Part shown: in pieces, positions 1 to 8,886 of the stretch
Numbering within the stretch: the first letter of the stretch is position 1
Layout of the letters: the number at the start of each line of letters is the position of its first letter
NCBI GenBank assembly: GCA_018646675.1
Contig: JABGUH010000026.1
Location: 1-32,752, forward strand
DNA: 32,752 nt
Direction: 5' to 3'
Source: Bdellovibrionales bacterium
Lineage (GTDB): Bacteria; Bdellovibrionota; Bacteriovoracia; Bacteriovoracales; Bacteriovoracaceae
The notes under the pieces: generated by a model
Seen by the model: the letters and a program-made list of their open reading frames with translations, nothing else
Told to the model about the DNA's origin: nothing
Database searches by the model: none
Made by a program: the position numbers and the translations under genes

Positions 1-1247
1 ATCCGACCCTGCATATAAAGGATACTATCTTCGTGCTCTATCGCCAGATCCCCGGTGCGATGCCAAATGGTTCCACCGCTATCCACTATCTTATTTTGAC
101 GAAAGGCATCTGGGTCTTGAAAATATCGTGTCCCAACAAAACTACCACTTAGAATAATCTCCCCCACCTCACCCTTAGCGATTGGATCGATCTTATCTAG
201 CGGCAGATCTGTTGGAGTGACTAAGTGATAATTCAATCGATCCACCACTCGTCCTAATGCCACTCCCTTTCCAGCAAAAGTCATCATTTTTGCCTGCTGA
301 ATTACCTCTTTAGAGTCCATTATCGCAATAGGTTCTGCCTCGGTCGATCCATAAACCAGTAGCATCGAAGCAGAAGTAAATACCTGCTCCAAGCTCTCAA
401 ATAACATCGGATCAACCGGTGCCCCACCAGTAAAAAATTTTTTTAGCGAAGGTAGAGTTATCTTTTGATCACAACAATAGCTGGCCAGCGGTTTTACTAG
501 TGCCGGTGAACAGGTCAGGGAGGTTATCTGATGTCGATTAATTTGATCCACAATATCCTGGGGATTAACTCCGCCAATATTACGTAGATCTACATTGGCA
601 ATTACCGAAGTCATCCCCGATCCTAAATTTGATAGTACAAAGATGGGAAACATACAAAGGTCAATATCACTGGAGTCATGACCAAAATAGTGTTCATGGG
701 CCTCGTGTTGTGCCTGCAAAAATCCATGTGTTCTGTCAAATCCTTTCGGATTATTGCTTGAACCAGTAGTAAAAGTAATCAAGGCGGTGTGATTTTTTGG
801 GACTTCCTCTAGGTGATTACTTCCCAAATTGGCGGAATCATCGCAGTAGCGAACTATCTTACTAAGAGAGATTCTACTAGGGATCTTCCTTAATTTTTGT
901 ACCGTCAACAGTAATAGGAGTGCTTTAGGAATAGAGATTAAGAGGTCGGGGCAAACTTTGGCCAAAGCTGCATTAGTGTAATCTTTCCCGGCCCAAGGGT
1001 CGATAAATACAACGATCGCCCCTAATCGAAAGATCGCCGCAATTAAAATATATAGCTCAAGATCAACGGGAATGAAGAGTAAAATCTTACTTCCACGCTT
1101 AACACCCTGCAGTTCAAGATAGCAAATCGCTCTCTGCACCTTTTGATCAAATTCACCATAGGTGATTTGGCGACCACTAGAGCTAATAATCGCAACTTTA
1201 TCTTGATATTTTTCAAAAATCGGCAAAACCGGCTGCATTAAATTCAT
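1..1247 (-). CDS. OleC-like AMP-dependent acyl ligase (3' part cut by window edge)
   Basis: About 415 codons are present; the C-terminal part lies beyond the left edge. My translation shows the ATP-binding loop TFTTGSSNNPKG at about residues 159-170, followed closely by RTHGF, the motif YGSTEAEP near residue 299, and HRTGD further on. These place it in the ANL adenylating superfamily, and the RTHGF context and general layout resemble the OleC / 'fatty acid CoA ligase' branch, whose characterised members make beta-lactones or acyl-adenylates from long-chain acids. I chose the ATG at 1247 because MNLMQPVLPIFEKYQDKVAI matches the usual family N-terminus; the frame stays open further upstream. 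It is divergent from the phosphotransferase gene, with about 100 bp between them. No OleA, OleB or OleD homologue is visible, so a CoA ligase role is equally possible. The family is well supported; the substrate is unknown. Confidence 0.85.
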   Translation of the reverse strand, partial: MNLMQPVLPIFEKYQDKVAIISSSGRQITYGEFDQKVQRAICYLELQGVKRGSKILLFIPVDLELYILIAAIFRLGAIVVFIDPWAGKDYTNAALAKVCPDLLISIPKALLLLLTVQKLRKIPSRISLSKIVRYCDDSANLGSNHLEEVPKNHTALITFTTGSSNNPKGFDRTHGFLQAQHEAHEHYFGHDSSDIDLCMFPIFVLSNLGSGMTSVIANVDLRNIGGVNPQDIVDQINRHQITSLTCSPALVKPLASYCCDQKITLPSLKKFFTGGAPVDPMLFESLEQVFTSASMLLVYGSTEAEPIAIMDSKEVIQQAKMMTFAGKGVALGRVVDRLNYHLVTPTDLPLDKIDPIAKGEVGEIILSGSFVGTRYFQDPDAFRQNKIVDSGGTIWHRTGDLAIEHEDSILYMQGR

Positions 1248-1338
1248 GCTCTCTAATCGTATAATCTCTTCAATTAAGTTAGAATAATTCCGATATTTTA
1301 TGCTACTAACCAATTTAAACTTCAACCGCTTTGCTTTT

Positions 1339-1344
1339 AAGGAG
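1339..1344 (+). promoter_or_regulatory. Ribosome binding site of the phosphotransferase gene
   Basis: AAGGAG lies six bases before the ATG at 1351 and supports that start. Confidence 0.7.
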
Positions 1345-1350
1345 TAATAG

Positions 1351-4056
1351 ATGAGTAAATACGTTCTACATTCGAGCGACTCCCTGGATAATTTCAAACA
1401 GACTGGCGGCGGAAAGGCACTTAACATGGCCCGGATGTCACAGCTAGAACTACCTGTTCCACAGTGGTTTTGCCTCAATACTGCTGCCTATGACCTCTTT
1501 GTTCAGCAAAACACTCTAGCTGATTTTCTTAATAGTGTGGCGCAAAATGGAAATCCAGAAGCTGCTGTACGTGACCGACTTAGTCAGACGTCTATCCCTC
1601 AAGTAGTTATCGATCAGGTAAATCGAGCTATCTCTGATCTTTCGTTATCGGACTGTTATTTAGCCATCCGCTCTTCTGGCCTAGATGAAGACTCGGCAGA
1701 TAACTCCTTTGCTGGCCAATTTTCATCTTTTCTATTTCAAAAGGGAGAGAAACAGATTGCTAAATCCATTCTCCTTTGCTGGGCTTCTGCCTTCTCTAAC
1801 CGGGCAATCGCCTATCGCCAAGAGAAGGGACTACCCATTACCGATTTGAAAGTCGGGGTGGTAATTCAAAAAATGGTCAACACTGAAATTTCAGGAGTCG
1901 CCTTTACCCGCAATGTAATCAACCCATTGGATGAAGATAATTTATTACTTAGCTCTACCTGGGGACTATGCGAAGGAGTTGTCAGTGGTGAAATCGACAC
2001 TGATGAATATCTTGTTGCCCGCAATAGTGATTGTTATGAATCAAAAATTGCACGCAAAGAGAGCTCCATGCGACCAGGTGAAAGTGGAGGAACGGCAACT
2101 GTGCCCAATGACAGCGCAATTGTTGAGCAGAGTTCATTGAGCGAGCAGCAAATTAAAACACTCAAACAGGTCATTTTAGATATTGAAAAACAGCTTGGTG
2201 CACCTCAAGACTGTGAATGGGGAATTGAGAGCGGAAAGATCTATCTGCTCCAGACTCGTCCAATCACGACACTGCCTCCTAGAAGTTTCTATGATAAAAC
2301 TATCAATGGCGATGGCCATATTTTGTGGGATAACTCCAACATTATTGAGAGTTATAGTGGAGTAACCACACCTTTAACCTTTAGCTTTGCCAGCTTTGCC
2401 TATCGACAAGTATATATTCAATTTCATGAAATTATGGGAGTACCGCCGGAAGTGATCCGCAAAGAAGAGCAGATGTACCGCAACATGCTTGGACTAATTA
2501 GAGGTCGCATCTTCTATAATCTAGTCAACTGGTACAAGTTAGTGCTGCTGCTCCCTGGAGCCTCCAATAATGCCTCCTTTATGGAGACCATGATGGGGGT
2601 AAAGCAGGGCCTCAAACCTGAAGTTGCAAAATTGTTTGAGTTTACTAAAAACCCACCCCGCTACTCGTTGCTTAAAAAGCTGCGGGTAAATCTAAGCACA
2701 CTTTACCGTTTTATCCGCATTGACCACATTATAGGAGAGTTTAAAAGCGGTTTTACTCAAGTCTATGACGATGCAATGCAGACCAATTTTTATGATAAAT
2801 CACTAACCGAACTAGGAGAGTACTACAACTATTTAGAAGAGAGGGTGCTAAAAAGATGGCATGCTCCAATTATTAATGACTATCTCTGTATGATCTTTTT
2901 TGGACTATTAAAAAAACTTACCTCCAAGTGGATTAAGTTTAAAAATACAGACAGTATTCAAAATGATCTACTCTGTGGACAGGGCGACTTGGAAAGTACT
3001 GAGCCAACCAAGATGATGATGCGAATGGCGGAAAAAGTTGATAACGGAGACCCTGAATTCAGAGAGTGGTTTATCAGTACGGACCCTCAAACCCTCCGCA
3101 ATGATCCTCGAATCAAGAAGATGTTTGCCGATTTTATCTACCGTTATGGCTTTCGCTGTGCTGATGAGTTAAAGCTAGAGTCATATGACCTACATGACGA
3201 CCCGACCTTTGCCATTATCGCTGTTTCCAGCTATATCCGAATGAAGTCATACGATATCAAAGGGATGGAGAAGAGAGAGCAGGAGATTAGAAGAAAAGCA
3301 GAGGACCTAGTCTTCCCGCAAATGAAAGGATTTCGTCTGGCAGTTTATGTTTGGGTGCTCAAGCAGACCAGAAAAGCAGTTACCAACCGTGAAGATTTAC
3401 GTTTTTTGCGTACCAAAATTTTTGGAATCTGCCGTCAGGTATTTCGTGCCAAAGGAGAGAAATTTGTCCAGCTAGGTATCATTGATGACCCAGGAGATAT
3501 TTTCTACTTCACCACAGATGAGATTATGGCGCTAATTGAGGGAAGGATGGTCAGTGAAAATCATCGTCCGGTGATTGAGAATCGGAAATTAGAGTTTAGT
3601 AAGTTTGATCAGACACCTCCACCACCGGATCGTTTTCTATCCAACGGAGTTGTGGGACTTTTTGCCAGTTACCCCCAAGTGCTATCCAGCAGTGATCTAC
3701 TGGCATCAGAACGTCGAATCTCAGATGACCCCAATCTACTCTATGGTATCTCATGTTGCCCCGGCCAAATTGAGGGAAAGGTACAGGTCATAAAGAAAGT
3801 TGAAGATGCAGCACAACTCAATGGAGACATTCTGGTAGCCGAGAGGACTGATCCTGGTTGGGTTCCACTCTACCCATCCTGTTCTGGTATTTTGATTGAA
3901 CGGGGAAGTCTACTCTCGCACTCGGCGGTTGTTGCCCGAGAGCTGGGAATCCCCACAATAGTTGGGGTGGATGGTGGTCTTTTGACCAAGCTAAAAACAG
4001 GAGATACAGTCCGAGTTGATGCCACAAAAGGAGAGATCCATATCGTGCGGGAGTAA
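1351..4056 (+). CDS. PEP-synthase-like / rifampicin-phosphotransferase-like ATP-dependent phosphotransferase
   Basis: 901 aa. The N-terminal third is a PPDK-type ATP-grasp domain: a GGK segment at residues 20-22, IRSSGLDEDS near 106-115 (the usual IRSS motif with its ATP-contacting Arg), SFAGQ at 119-123, and a WGI...LLQTRPI segment near 290-305. The C-terminal end is the swivelling PEP-utiliser His domain, with ERGSLLSHSAVVARELGIP; His857 is the predicted phosphohistidine. Between them lies a long, mostly helical region (about 316-800) and no PEP/pyruvate TIM barrel. That ATP domain, helical middle, His domain order and the length fit the rifampicin phosphotransferase (RPH) architecture better than true PEP synthase. 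RPH-like enzymes transfer the beta-phosphate of ATP to a hydroxyl of an acceptor; the acceptor here is unknown. The downstream GNAT-like gene starts two bases after this stop, so the two are almost certainly co-expressed. Confidence 0.85.
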   Translation: MSKYVLHSSDSLDNFKQTGGGKALNMARMSQLELPVPQWFCLNTAAYDLFVQQNTLADFLNSVAQNGNPEAAVRDRLSQTSIPQVVIDQVNRAISDLSLSDCYLAIRSSGLDEDSADNSFAGQFSSFLFQKGEKQIAKSILLCWASAFSNRAIAYRQEKGLPITDLKVGVVIQKMVNTEISGVAFTRNVINPLDEDNLLLSSTWGLCEGVVSGEIDTDEYLVARNSDCYESKIARKESSMRPGESGGTATVPNDSAIVEQSSLSEQQIKTLKQVILDIEKQLGAPQDCEWGIESGKIYLLQTRPITTLPPRSFYDKTINGDGHILWDNSNIIESYSGVTTPLTFSFASFAYRQVYIQFHEIMGVPPEVIRKEEQMYRNMLGLIRGRIFYNLVNWYKLVLLLPGASNNASFMETMMGVKQGLKPEVAKLFEFTKNPPRYSLLKKLRVNLSTLYRFIRIDHIIGEFKSGFTQVYDDAMQTNFYDKSLTELGEYYNYLEERVLKRWHAPIINDYLCMIFFGLLKKLTSKWIKFKNTDSIQNDLLCGQGDLESTEPTKMMMRMAEKVDNGDPEFREWFISTDPQTLRNDPRIKKMFADFIYRYGFRCADELKLESYDLHDDPTFAIIAVSSYIRMKSYDIKGMEKREQEIRRKAEDLVFPQMKGFRLAVYVWVLKQTRKAVTNREDLRFLRTKIFGICRQVFRAKGEKFVQLGIIDDPGDIFYFTTDEIMALIEGRMVSENHRPVIENRKLEFSKFDQTPPPPDRFLSNGVVGLFASYPQVLSSSDLLASERRISDDPNLLYGISCCPGQIEGKVQVIKKVEDAAQLNGDILVAERTDPGWVPLYPSCSGILIERGSLLSHSAVVARELGIPTIVGVDGGLLTKLKTGDTVRVDATKGEIHIVRE

Positions 4057-4058
4057 AT

Positions 4059-5078
4059 ATGCTGCAAGTTAAGAGCCTTTCATCTAATCAAGATGATAAA
4101 TTTATCGATGATTTTTGTAATCTACAGGCAACTGTTCGCCAACCTCCGTACCACCAAGCCAATCTTCCCGCTTCAAGCTGGAAGGAATTTCTCTTAAACC
4201 GTAAGCACTTTAGCTGTGAATTTTGGCTACTCTATGACAATCAAGTCCCAGTCGCCCGAATTGGTGCAAATCTCTCACAAGCAGATAAACAACTGGCTTA
4301 TTTTGGATTTTTTGAAACCGATATAGCTTACCAAAAACAGTTGTCGCCACTTTTTGATCAACTCCATCTATGGATGCGAACAAACCATGTGGTAAAGGCG
4401 GTCGGACCAATTAACTATAATACATGGTTTAACTACCGCTTCAAAACCAGTAGCACAGATGACCACCATCATTTTCCATGGGAGCCAATTAATCCACCGG
4501 AATATCCAGCGATTTTCACTGAACAGGGATATCAATGGGGACAGAAATACCACACCGTTGCCTCTGGAAATCTGCCCGCTATGGTTCAAAAGAGTGAGGC
4601 CGCTTGGAATAGAGCACACACTTTAGGCTATACCTTTCGTCCCTTCAATCTGGAACGATTTATTGAGGATGAAGTGGAGTTACTCTACCGTATCAGTGTT
4701 GAGGGATTTAAGGATAACTATCTCTTCTCACCCATTACTCTGGAACAGTTTCGCCAACTATATGTTGGAGCTGCAAAACAACTGGATCTCTCCTACTCTC
4801 TTTTTGTCACTGCTCCCGATGGCAATGAGGTTGGTTTCTTTCTGGTCTTTGCCCAAGGTCAATATATCGTTATGAAAAGCACTACGGTGCTGGCCAACCA
4901 TCGAGGCAAGGGGCTCTCCAACGCAGCGCTACACCAAGCATTCACTAAAGCAGTTACAGAGAGCAAAAAGGGCTACATCTCCGCTCTAATGATTGCAGGG
5001 GCCCAGAGTGAATCCTACTCCCAACATGGTGATTTTCTATGGTCACATGACTACCACTTGCTGGAGCGAGAACTATAA
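4059..5078 (+). CDS. GNAT-like N-acyltransferase family protein
   Basis: 339 aa. The arrangement resembles a roughly 350-370 aa GNAT-like family. An N-terminal half carries FGFFE, then a GPINYNTW segment near residues 115-125 (family pattern GPxN) and an NPPEYP stretch. The C-terminal half has VGFFLVFAQG followed by MKSTTVLANHRGKGLSNAAL, which fits the acyl-CoA pyrophosphate-binding loop (HRGKGLSNA in the position of R/QxxGxG/A). The acyl donor and acceptor cannot be read from the sequence. The ATG follows the preceding stop after two bases, with no strong Shine-Dalgarno motif of its own, which suggests translational coupling to the phosphotransferase. The two probably act in one pathway. The gene is followed by about 90 bp of A+T-rich spacer. 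Confidence 0.7.
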   Translation: MLQVKSLSSNQDDKFIDDFCNLQATVRQPPYHQANLPASSWKEFLLNRKHFSCEFWLLYDNQVPVARIGANLSQADKQLAYFGFFETDIAYQKQLSPLFDQLHLWMRTNHVVKAVGPINYNTWFNYRFKTSSTDDHHHFPWEPINPPEYPAIFTEQGYQWGQKYHTVASGNLPAMVQKSEAAWNRAHTLGYTFRPFNLERFIEDEVELLYRISVEGFKDNYLFSPITLEQFRQLYVGAAKQLDLSYSLFVTAPDGNEVGFFLVFAQGQYIVMKSTTVLANHRGKGLSNAALHQAFTKAVTESKKGYISALMIAGAQSESYSQHGDFLWSHDYHLLEREL

Positions 5079-5168
5079 ATTTCAATAGACATATTTTTAC
5101 ACTTTTATATATAGATATATTTGCAACCAAGCGAGTAGTAAGTTAAACCAACAAACTTAGGGTGTCTG

Positions 5169-6362
5169 ATGTTTAAAGATAGCTATATTACCTATGCCAT
5201 GCGAACCCCGATTGGGAAATTTGGAGGTGCACTAGCTTCCATTCGTCCTGATGATCTAATCGCCCATCTACTCACCCACTACCAGCAACAGGATCGCCAT
5301 CCCCTAGAAGAGATAGACGATGTCTTTATTGGTTGTACTAATCAGGTCGGTGAAGATAGCCGCAATGTCGCTAGAATGGCGCTACTACTAGCAAACTACC
5401 CCTACCAAGTTCCAGGGATGACCCTAAATAGACTGTGTGGCTCCTCACTTGAAGGTGTGATCAGCGCCGCCTCACGAATTACCGCTGGACTGGGAGAGTG
5501 CTTTTTGGCAGGAGGGGTTGAGAGTATGAGCCGCGCCCCCTACGCCCTATCAAAATCGCCTACTCCCTTTGGTCGCCAACAGGAGATCTATGACACAGCA
5601 ATCGGTTGGCGTTTTTCTAATCCCCGTCTGGCCGAACGATTCCCGCTATTGAACATGGGACAGACAGCAGAGGAGGTTGCCGCAAAATATCCTGAGATTA
5701 CCCGCCAGCAGCAGGATGCTTTTGCACTTGCCTCTCACCAAAAAGCAACCGCGGCAGACTTTAGTAGCGAGCTAGTACCCGTAACAGTTAAGACCAAAAA
5801 AGGGGACCATCAAATCACAGTTGATGAATCTCCAAGACCAGATAGCTCTTTAGAACAATTGGCAAAGCTACGCCCCGCCTTCTCTAAGCAGGGAGGATCG
5901 GTCACTGCCGGCAACTCCTCAAGTATCAATGATGGGGCCAGTCTCATCGCCGTTGTCTCTAAAGATTTTTTACAACGCCACAACTTGACCCCATTGGCCC
6001 GGATAACCGGTGCCGGTATCTCTGCCCTTCATCCCAGTCAAATGGGTCTTGGGCCAATTGAAGCTACTCGTAAACTTAGTTGCAACTTCAACCTTCCGAT
6101 TGATCAATTTGATCTAATTGAGTTGAATGAAGCGTTTGCCATTCAATCTTTGGCCTGTATTAAAGAGCTTCAACTTAATCCTGAACAGGTTAACCTCAAG
6201 GGGGGAGCAATTGCACTTGGACATCCACTGGGATGTACCGGTACTCGCATCTTGACCACTCTTGTTCATCAACTCAACAATCATCAGAGTGCGCGTCATG
6301 GCTTGGCCACGATGTGTGTTGGTGTTGGTCAGGGAGTTGCGCTCTCGATTACTAAAGAGTAG
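5169..6362 (+). CDS. Thiolase (acetyl-CoA C-acyltransferase), probably 3-oxopimelyl-CoA thiolase
   Basis: 397 aa, normal length for a degradative thiolase. The three catalytic signatures are intact: the acyl-accepting Cys90 in NRLCGSSLEG, His352 in GHPLGCTGTR, and Cys383 in MCVGVGQG; NEAF is also present. Thiolases of this type cleave 3-oxoacyl-CoA with CoA to acetyl-CoA and a shortened acyl-CoA. Next to benzoyl-CoA genes the obvious substrate is 3-oxopimelyl-CoA, giving glutaryl-CoA plus acetyl-CoA, but general acetoacetyl-CoA or fatty-acid thiolase activity is not excluded. The start is an ATG eight bases after the AGGG at 5159-5162. It converges tail to tail with the SDR gene, leaving nine bases between stops. 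It is not an OleA-type condensing enzyme, because the degradative His and second Cys motifs are present. Confidence 0.9.
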   Translation: MFKDSYITYAMRTPIGKFGGALASIRPDDLIAHLLTHYQQQDRHPLEEIDDVFIGCTNQVGEDSRNVARMALLLANYPYQVPGMTLNRLCGSSLEGVISAASRITAGLGECFLAGGVESMSRAPYALSKSPTPFGRQQEIYDTAIGWRFSNPRLAERFPLLNMGQTAEEVAAKYPEITRQQQDAFALASHQKATAADFSSELVPVTVKTKKGDHQITVDESPRPDSSLEQLAKLRPAFSKQGGSVTAGNSSSINDGASLIAVVSKDFLQRHNLTPLARITGAGISALHPSQMGLGPIEATRKLSCNFNLPIDQFDLIELNEAFAIQSLACIKELQLNPEQVNLKGGAIALGHPLGCTGTRILTTLVHQLNNHQSARHGLATMCVGVGQGVALSITKE

Positions 6363-6371
6363 GGCCAAAGT

Positions 6372-7103
6372 TTAAAGAGCTAAAATGCCACAACTCTTGC
6401 CACCATCAACATGGAGAATCTGCCCAGTAATATAGTCTGAGCGATCGGATGCCAAAAAAGCGACGGCATCCGCAATCTCTTCAATTTTCCCTACTCGTTT
6501 TAAGGGGCGCATATTGATTAAACGCTCCTTAACCTTTTCAGGAATGCTTTTTACCATCTCGGTCTCAATCAGCCCGGGAGAGACTCCATTGACATTGATA
6601 TTATAACGGGCAAACTCTAAAGCGGTTGTTCGAGTGAAGCTGACCAAGCCACCTTTGGAAGCAGAGTAGTTGGCCTGGCCAATATTTCCTAGCCAAGAAG
6701 CAGAGATGATATTGACGATCTTGCCTTTTTGGCTCTCTTTCATTAAAGGCAGGACTGCTTGAGAAAAGAGAAATGGCCCCTTTAAATTTACTGCCATCAC
6801 CTGATCCCAATCATTTTCAGATATTTTGGCAACTAAGTTGTCACGAGTAACTCCTGCATTATTGATTAAAACATCAACCTGAGAGCAACTGGCCACCACT
6901 TTGTTAACAAAAGCCTGATCGGTCACATCACCACAAAATGTTGTAGCGCCACTAATGATCTTGCTACTCTCTTCCAAGCCTTCCTGATCACAATCGACCA
7001 ATATCAATTGCGCTCCCTGCTGGGCCAGGTGGGTTGCAATCCCTCTGCCAATTCCACGGGCCGCACCGGTTACAATTACGGTCTTATCTTTAAACATCTG
7101 CAT
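6372..7103 (-). CDS. Short-chain dehydrogenase/reductase (FabG-like), candidate 3-hydroxypimelyl-CoA dehydrogenase
   Basis: 243 aa, classical SDR. The Rossmann glycine motif TGAARGIGRG lies at residues 12-21, NNAG at 81-84, and catalytic Ser134, Tyr146 and Lys150 (YSASK). The C-terminus carries YITGQILHVDGG. By sequence it is a FabG/PhaB-like 3-oxoacyl reductase. It is the last gene of the had-oah-dch-ligase run, 19 bases after the ligase stop, with AGAGG ahead of its ATG. Azoarcus bzd clusters also contain an SDR (BzdZ) for which a similar role is proposed. Oxidation of 3-hydroxypimelyl-CoA to 3-oxopimelyl-CoA, feeding the neighbouring thiolase, is therefore my inference. Confidence 0.88.
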   Translation of the reverse strand: MQMFKDKTVIVTGAARGIGRGIATHLAQQGAQLILVDCDQEGLEESSKIISGATTFCGDVTDQAFVNKVVASCSQVDVLINNAGVTRDNLVAKISENDWDQVMAVNLKGPFLFSQAVLPLMKESQKGKIVNIISASWLGNIGQANYSASKGGLVSFTRTTALEFARYNINVNGVSPGLIETEMVKSIPEKVKERLINMRPLKRVGKIEEIADAVAFLASDRSDYITGQILHVDGGKSCGILAL

Positions 7104-7122
7104 GCTAAACCTCTAGTTCCAA

Positions 7123-8835
7123 CTATAGCTGCACATAATATGCATCATCACCAAGATCATCAACCCGACCTTCAACTACTGAGTTGATGTACTCTTTGTA
7201 GTTTCGCTCAATAATTCTAGGCACCAATTTCATTGAGGGAGTTAACTCTTCACGTTCAATAGATAGCTCCCGATTAATTACTATCGCCTGTTTTACCTTC
7301 TCATACTTGATCGGCCATTCGTCATTTAACTTACGAACACACTCCTTGATACAGCTAGCAAATTGTGCTGCCCCCTCCGGCTTCTTGCATTGCTCAAGTT
7401 TTAAATTTTCATGAGATGCATTCAGCAGTTCAAGATTGGGAAAGATTAAAGCAAGTGGTGCAGCCTGACCGCTGCCACAAACGTAGATAAACTTAATAAA
7501 GCTACATTTTTTTCGCACATTCTCTTCAATTGCCACTGGATAAACTTTCTCTGCATTGGACAATTTAAAAATACGATCTTTACGAGAGATAATTTTAAGC
7601 CCTTCATCCCCAATCTCCCCAATATCTCCAGTTCTAAACCACCCCTGCTGATCAAACACCTGAACATTGAGATCATCTCGCTTAAAATAACCTAACATAA
7701 TATTTGGTCCCCGAACTAATATCTCTCCATCCGGTATCACCTTAACCTCTACCTCAGGAATGGCACTTCCCACAACTCCCGGTGTGCGGTCAAGTTTTTG
7801 CTCCGTCAGAGTACAGCAGGGAGATGTCTCTGTTAGCCCCCACCCTTCAACTACTGGTACATGATTCTCCTTAAATACGTCCGAGGTGGAGATCGGCAAC
7901 GGAGCAGCAGCAGTAAAAACAAATTTCAGATTTTCATGAAAGAATATCTCACGATGCTCTTCACTCAACATTACTCTGGCAATAATCTCCTGATAGACAC
8001 GAGGAATACTGAAATAGATATGAGGTTTAATTTTAGAAAAATTATCAAATAGTCGATCACTATCTTTTCCCATCGAATCATCTATTGCTAAACAGCCTCC
8101 ATTATAAAAAGCCAAGAAACGTTCGAATAGACCACCAAAACTATGATGCCAAGGCAGGTAACACAAAAAGCGCAAGCCAGATGGCAACTTCCATAATAGC
8201 TCTAGAGCCCTTTGCTGAGAGAGAATATTTTGATGAGTTAGCATCACCCCTTTAGGGTCTTGGCCGGTACCAGAGGTATACATAATTAATAACTGCTCTG
8301 TTGGAACAACTGAGATCATCTGATTATATAGTTGTGGGGCCTCCTCTTGAAAATTACCAACTGTTAGATGTTGAAACTCATGCAAGTGCCTGGCAGTCTG
8401 AGACAGCACTAGAACTGACGGAGGAATCACCTGATCAGCTAGCTGTTGCAAACGCTCTTCATTTTCAATGATCAACATCTTGCTATCCGAGAATTGAATC
8501 AGATCACTCATCTTTTCTAGCGGGTAGCCAAAAAAGATTGGAACCGAGACCATGCCACTGGCCATCACCGCCATCTCAACCACCGCTCGCAAATAGGAGT
8601 TGGTTGAGATAATTGTCACTCGATCCCTAGGTTTCAGGCCATCTAATTGCAAAAAGTAGGAGAAGCGAATAATATCTGTTGTGAACTCCTCCCAACTCCA
8701 ATAGCGATAATCACCATTTACTCGCTGGGCAAAAGCAGGCTCTTTGGCAAAGCGAGTACAGTTATCAAGGAATAGACGGCCAACATTGGGAGTATAATCG
8801 CCGAGCGTCAGATCAGATTTGAGCATGTTTTTCAT
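7123..8835 (-). CDS. AMP-dependent acyl-CoA synthetase (long-chain type)
   Basis: 570 aa. ANL superfamily motifs occur in order: YTSGTGQDPKGVMLTH at 186-201, GWGLTET at 331-337, WFRTGD at 399-404, RKDRIFKLSNAEKVYP near 418-433, and a C-terminal LTPSMKL segment whose Lys fits the A10 catalytic lysine. The pattern is closer to long-chain fatty acyl-CoA synthetases than to typical benzoate-CoA ligases (BzdA/BclA). Its place between dch and the SDR gene points to activation of an aromatic, alicyclic or dicarboxylic acid feeding the pathway (benzoate, cyclohexene carboxylate, pimelate), but the substrate cannot be read off. The start ATG has AGGA ten bases upstream; a second in-frame ATG three codons later is possible. 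Confidence 0.85.
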   Translation of the reverse strand: MKNMLKSDLTLGDYTPNVGRLFLDNCTRFAKEPAFAQRVNGDYRYWSWEEFTTDIIRFSYFLQLDGLKPRDRVTIISTNSYLRAVVEMAVMASGMVSVPIFFGYPLEKMSDLIQFSDSKMLIIENEERLQQLADQVIPPSVLVLSQTARHLHEFQHLTVGNFQEEAPQLYNQMISVVPTEQLLIMYTSGTGQDPKGVMLTHQNILSQQRALELLWKLPSGLRFLCYLPWHHSFGGLFERFLAFYNGGCLAIDDSMGKDSDRLFDNFSKIKPHIYFSIPRVYQEIIARVMLSEEHREIFFHENLKFVFTAAAPLPISTSDVFKENHVPVVEGWGLTETSPCCTLTEQKLDRTPGVVGSAIPEVEVKVIPDGEILVRGPNIMLGYFKRDDLNVQVFDQQGWFRTGDIGEIGDEGLKIISRKDRIFKLSNAEKVYPVAIEENVRKKCSFIKFIYVCGSGQAAPLALIFPNLELLNASHENLKLEQCKKPEGAAQFASCIKECVRKLNDEWPIKYEKVKQAIVINRELSIEREELTPSMKLVPRIIERNYKEYINSVVEGRVDDLGDDAYYVQL

Positions 8836-8886
8836 AAGAAAGTCGTCCTAAGTCTGAGTGTCTAAAACTATCTGGCTTCCAACTGC

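Noticed and set aside
1351..4056. True PEP synthase (PpsA)
   Set aside because: The order is ATP domain, helical domain, His domain at the C-terminus; there is no PEP/pyruvate barrel after the His domain.
5169..6362. Thiolase as OleA partner of the OleC-like ligase
   Set aside because: Its GHP and second catalytic Cys motifs are those of degradative thiolases, and it lies with benzoyl-CoA genes.
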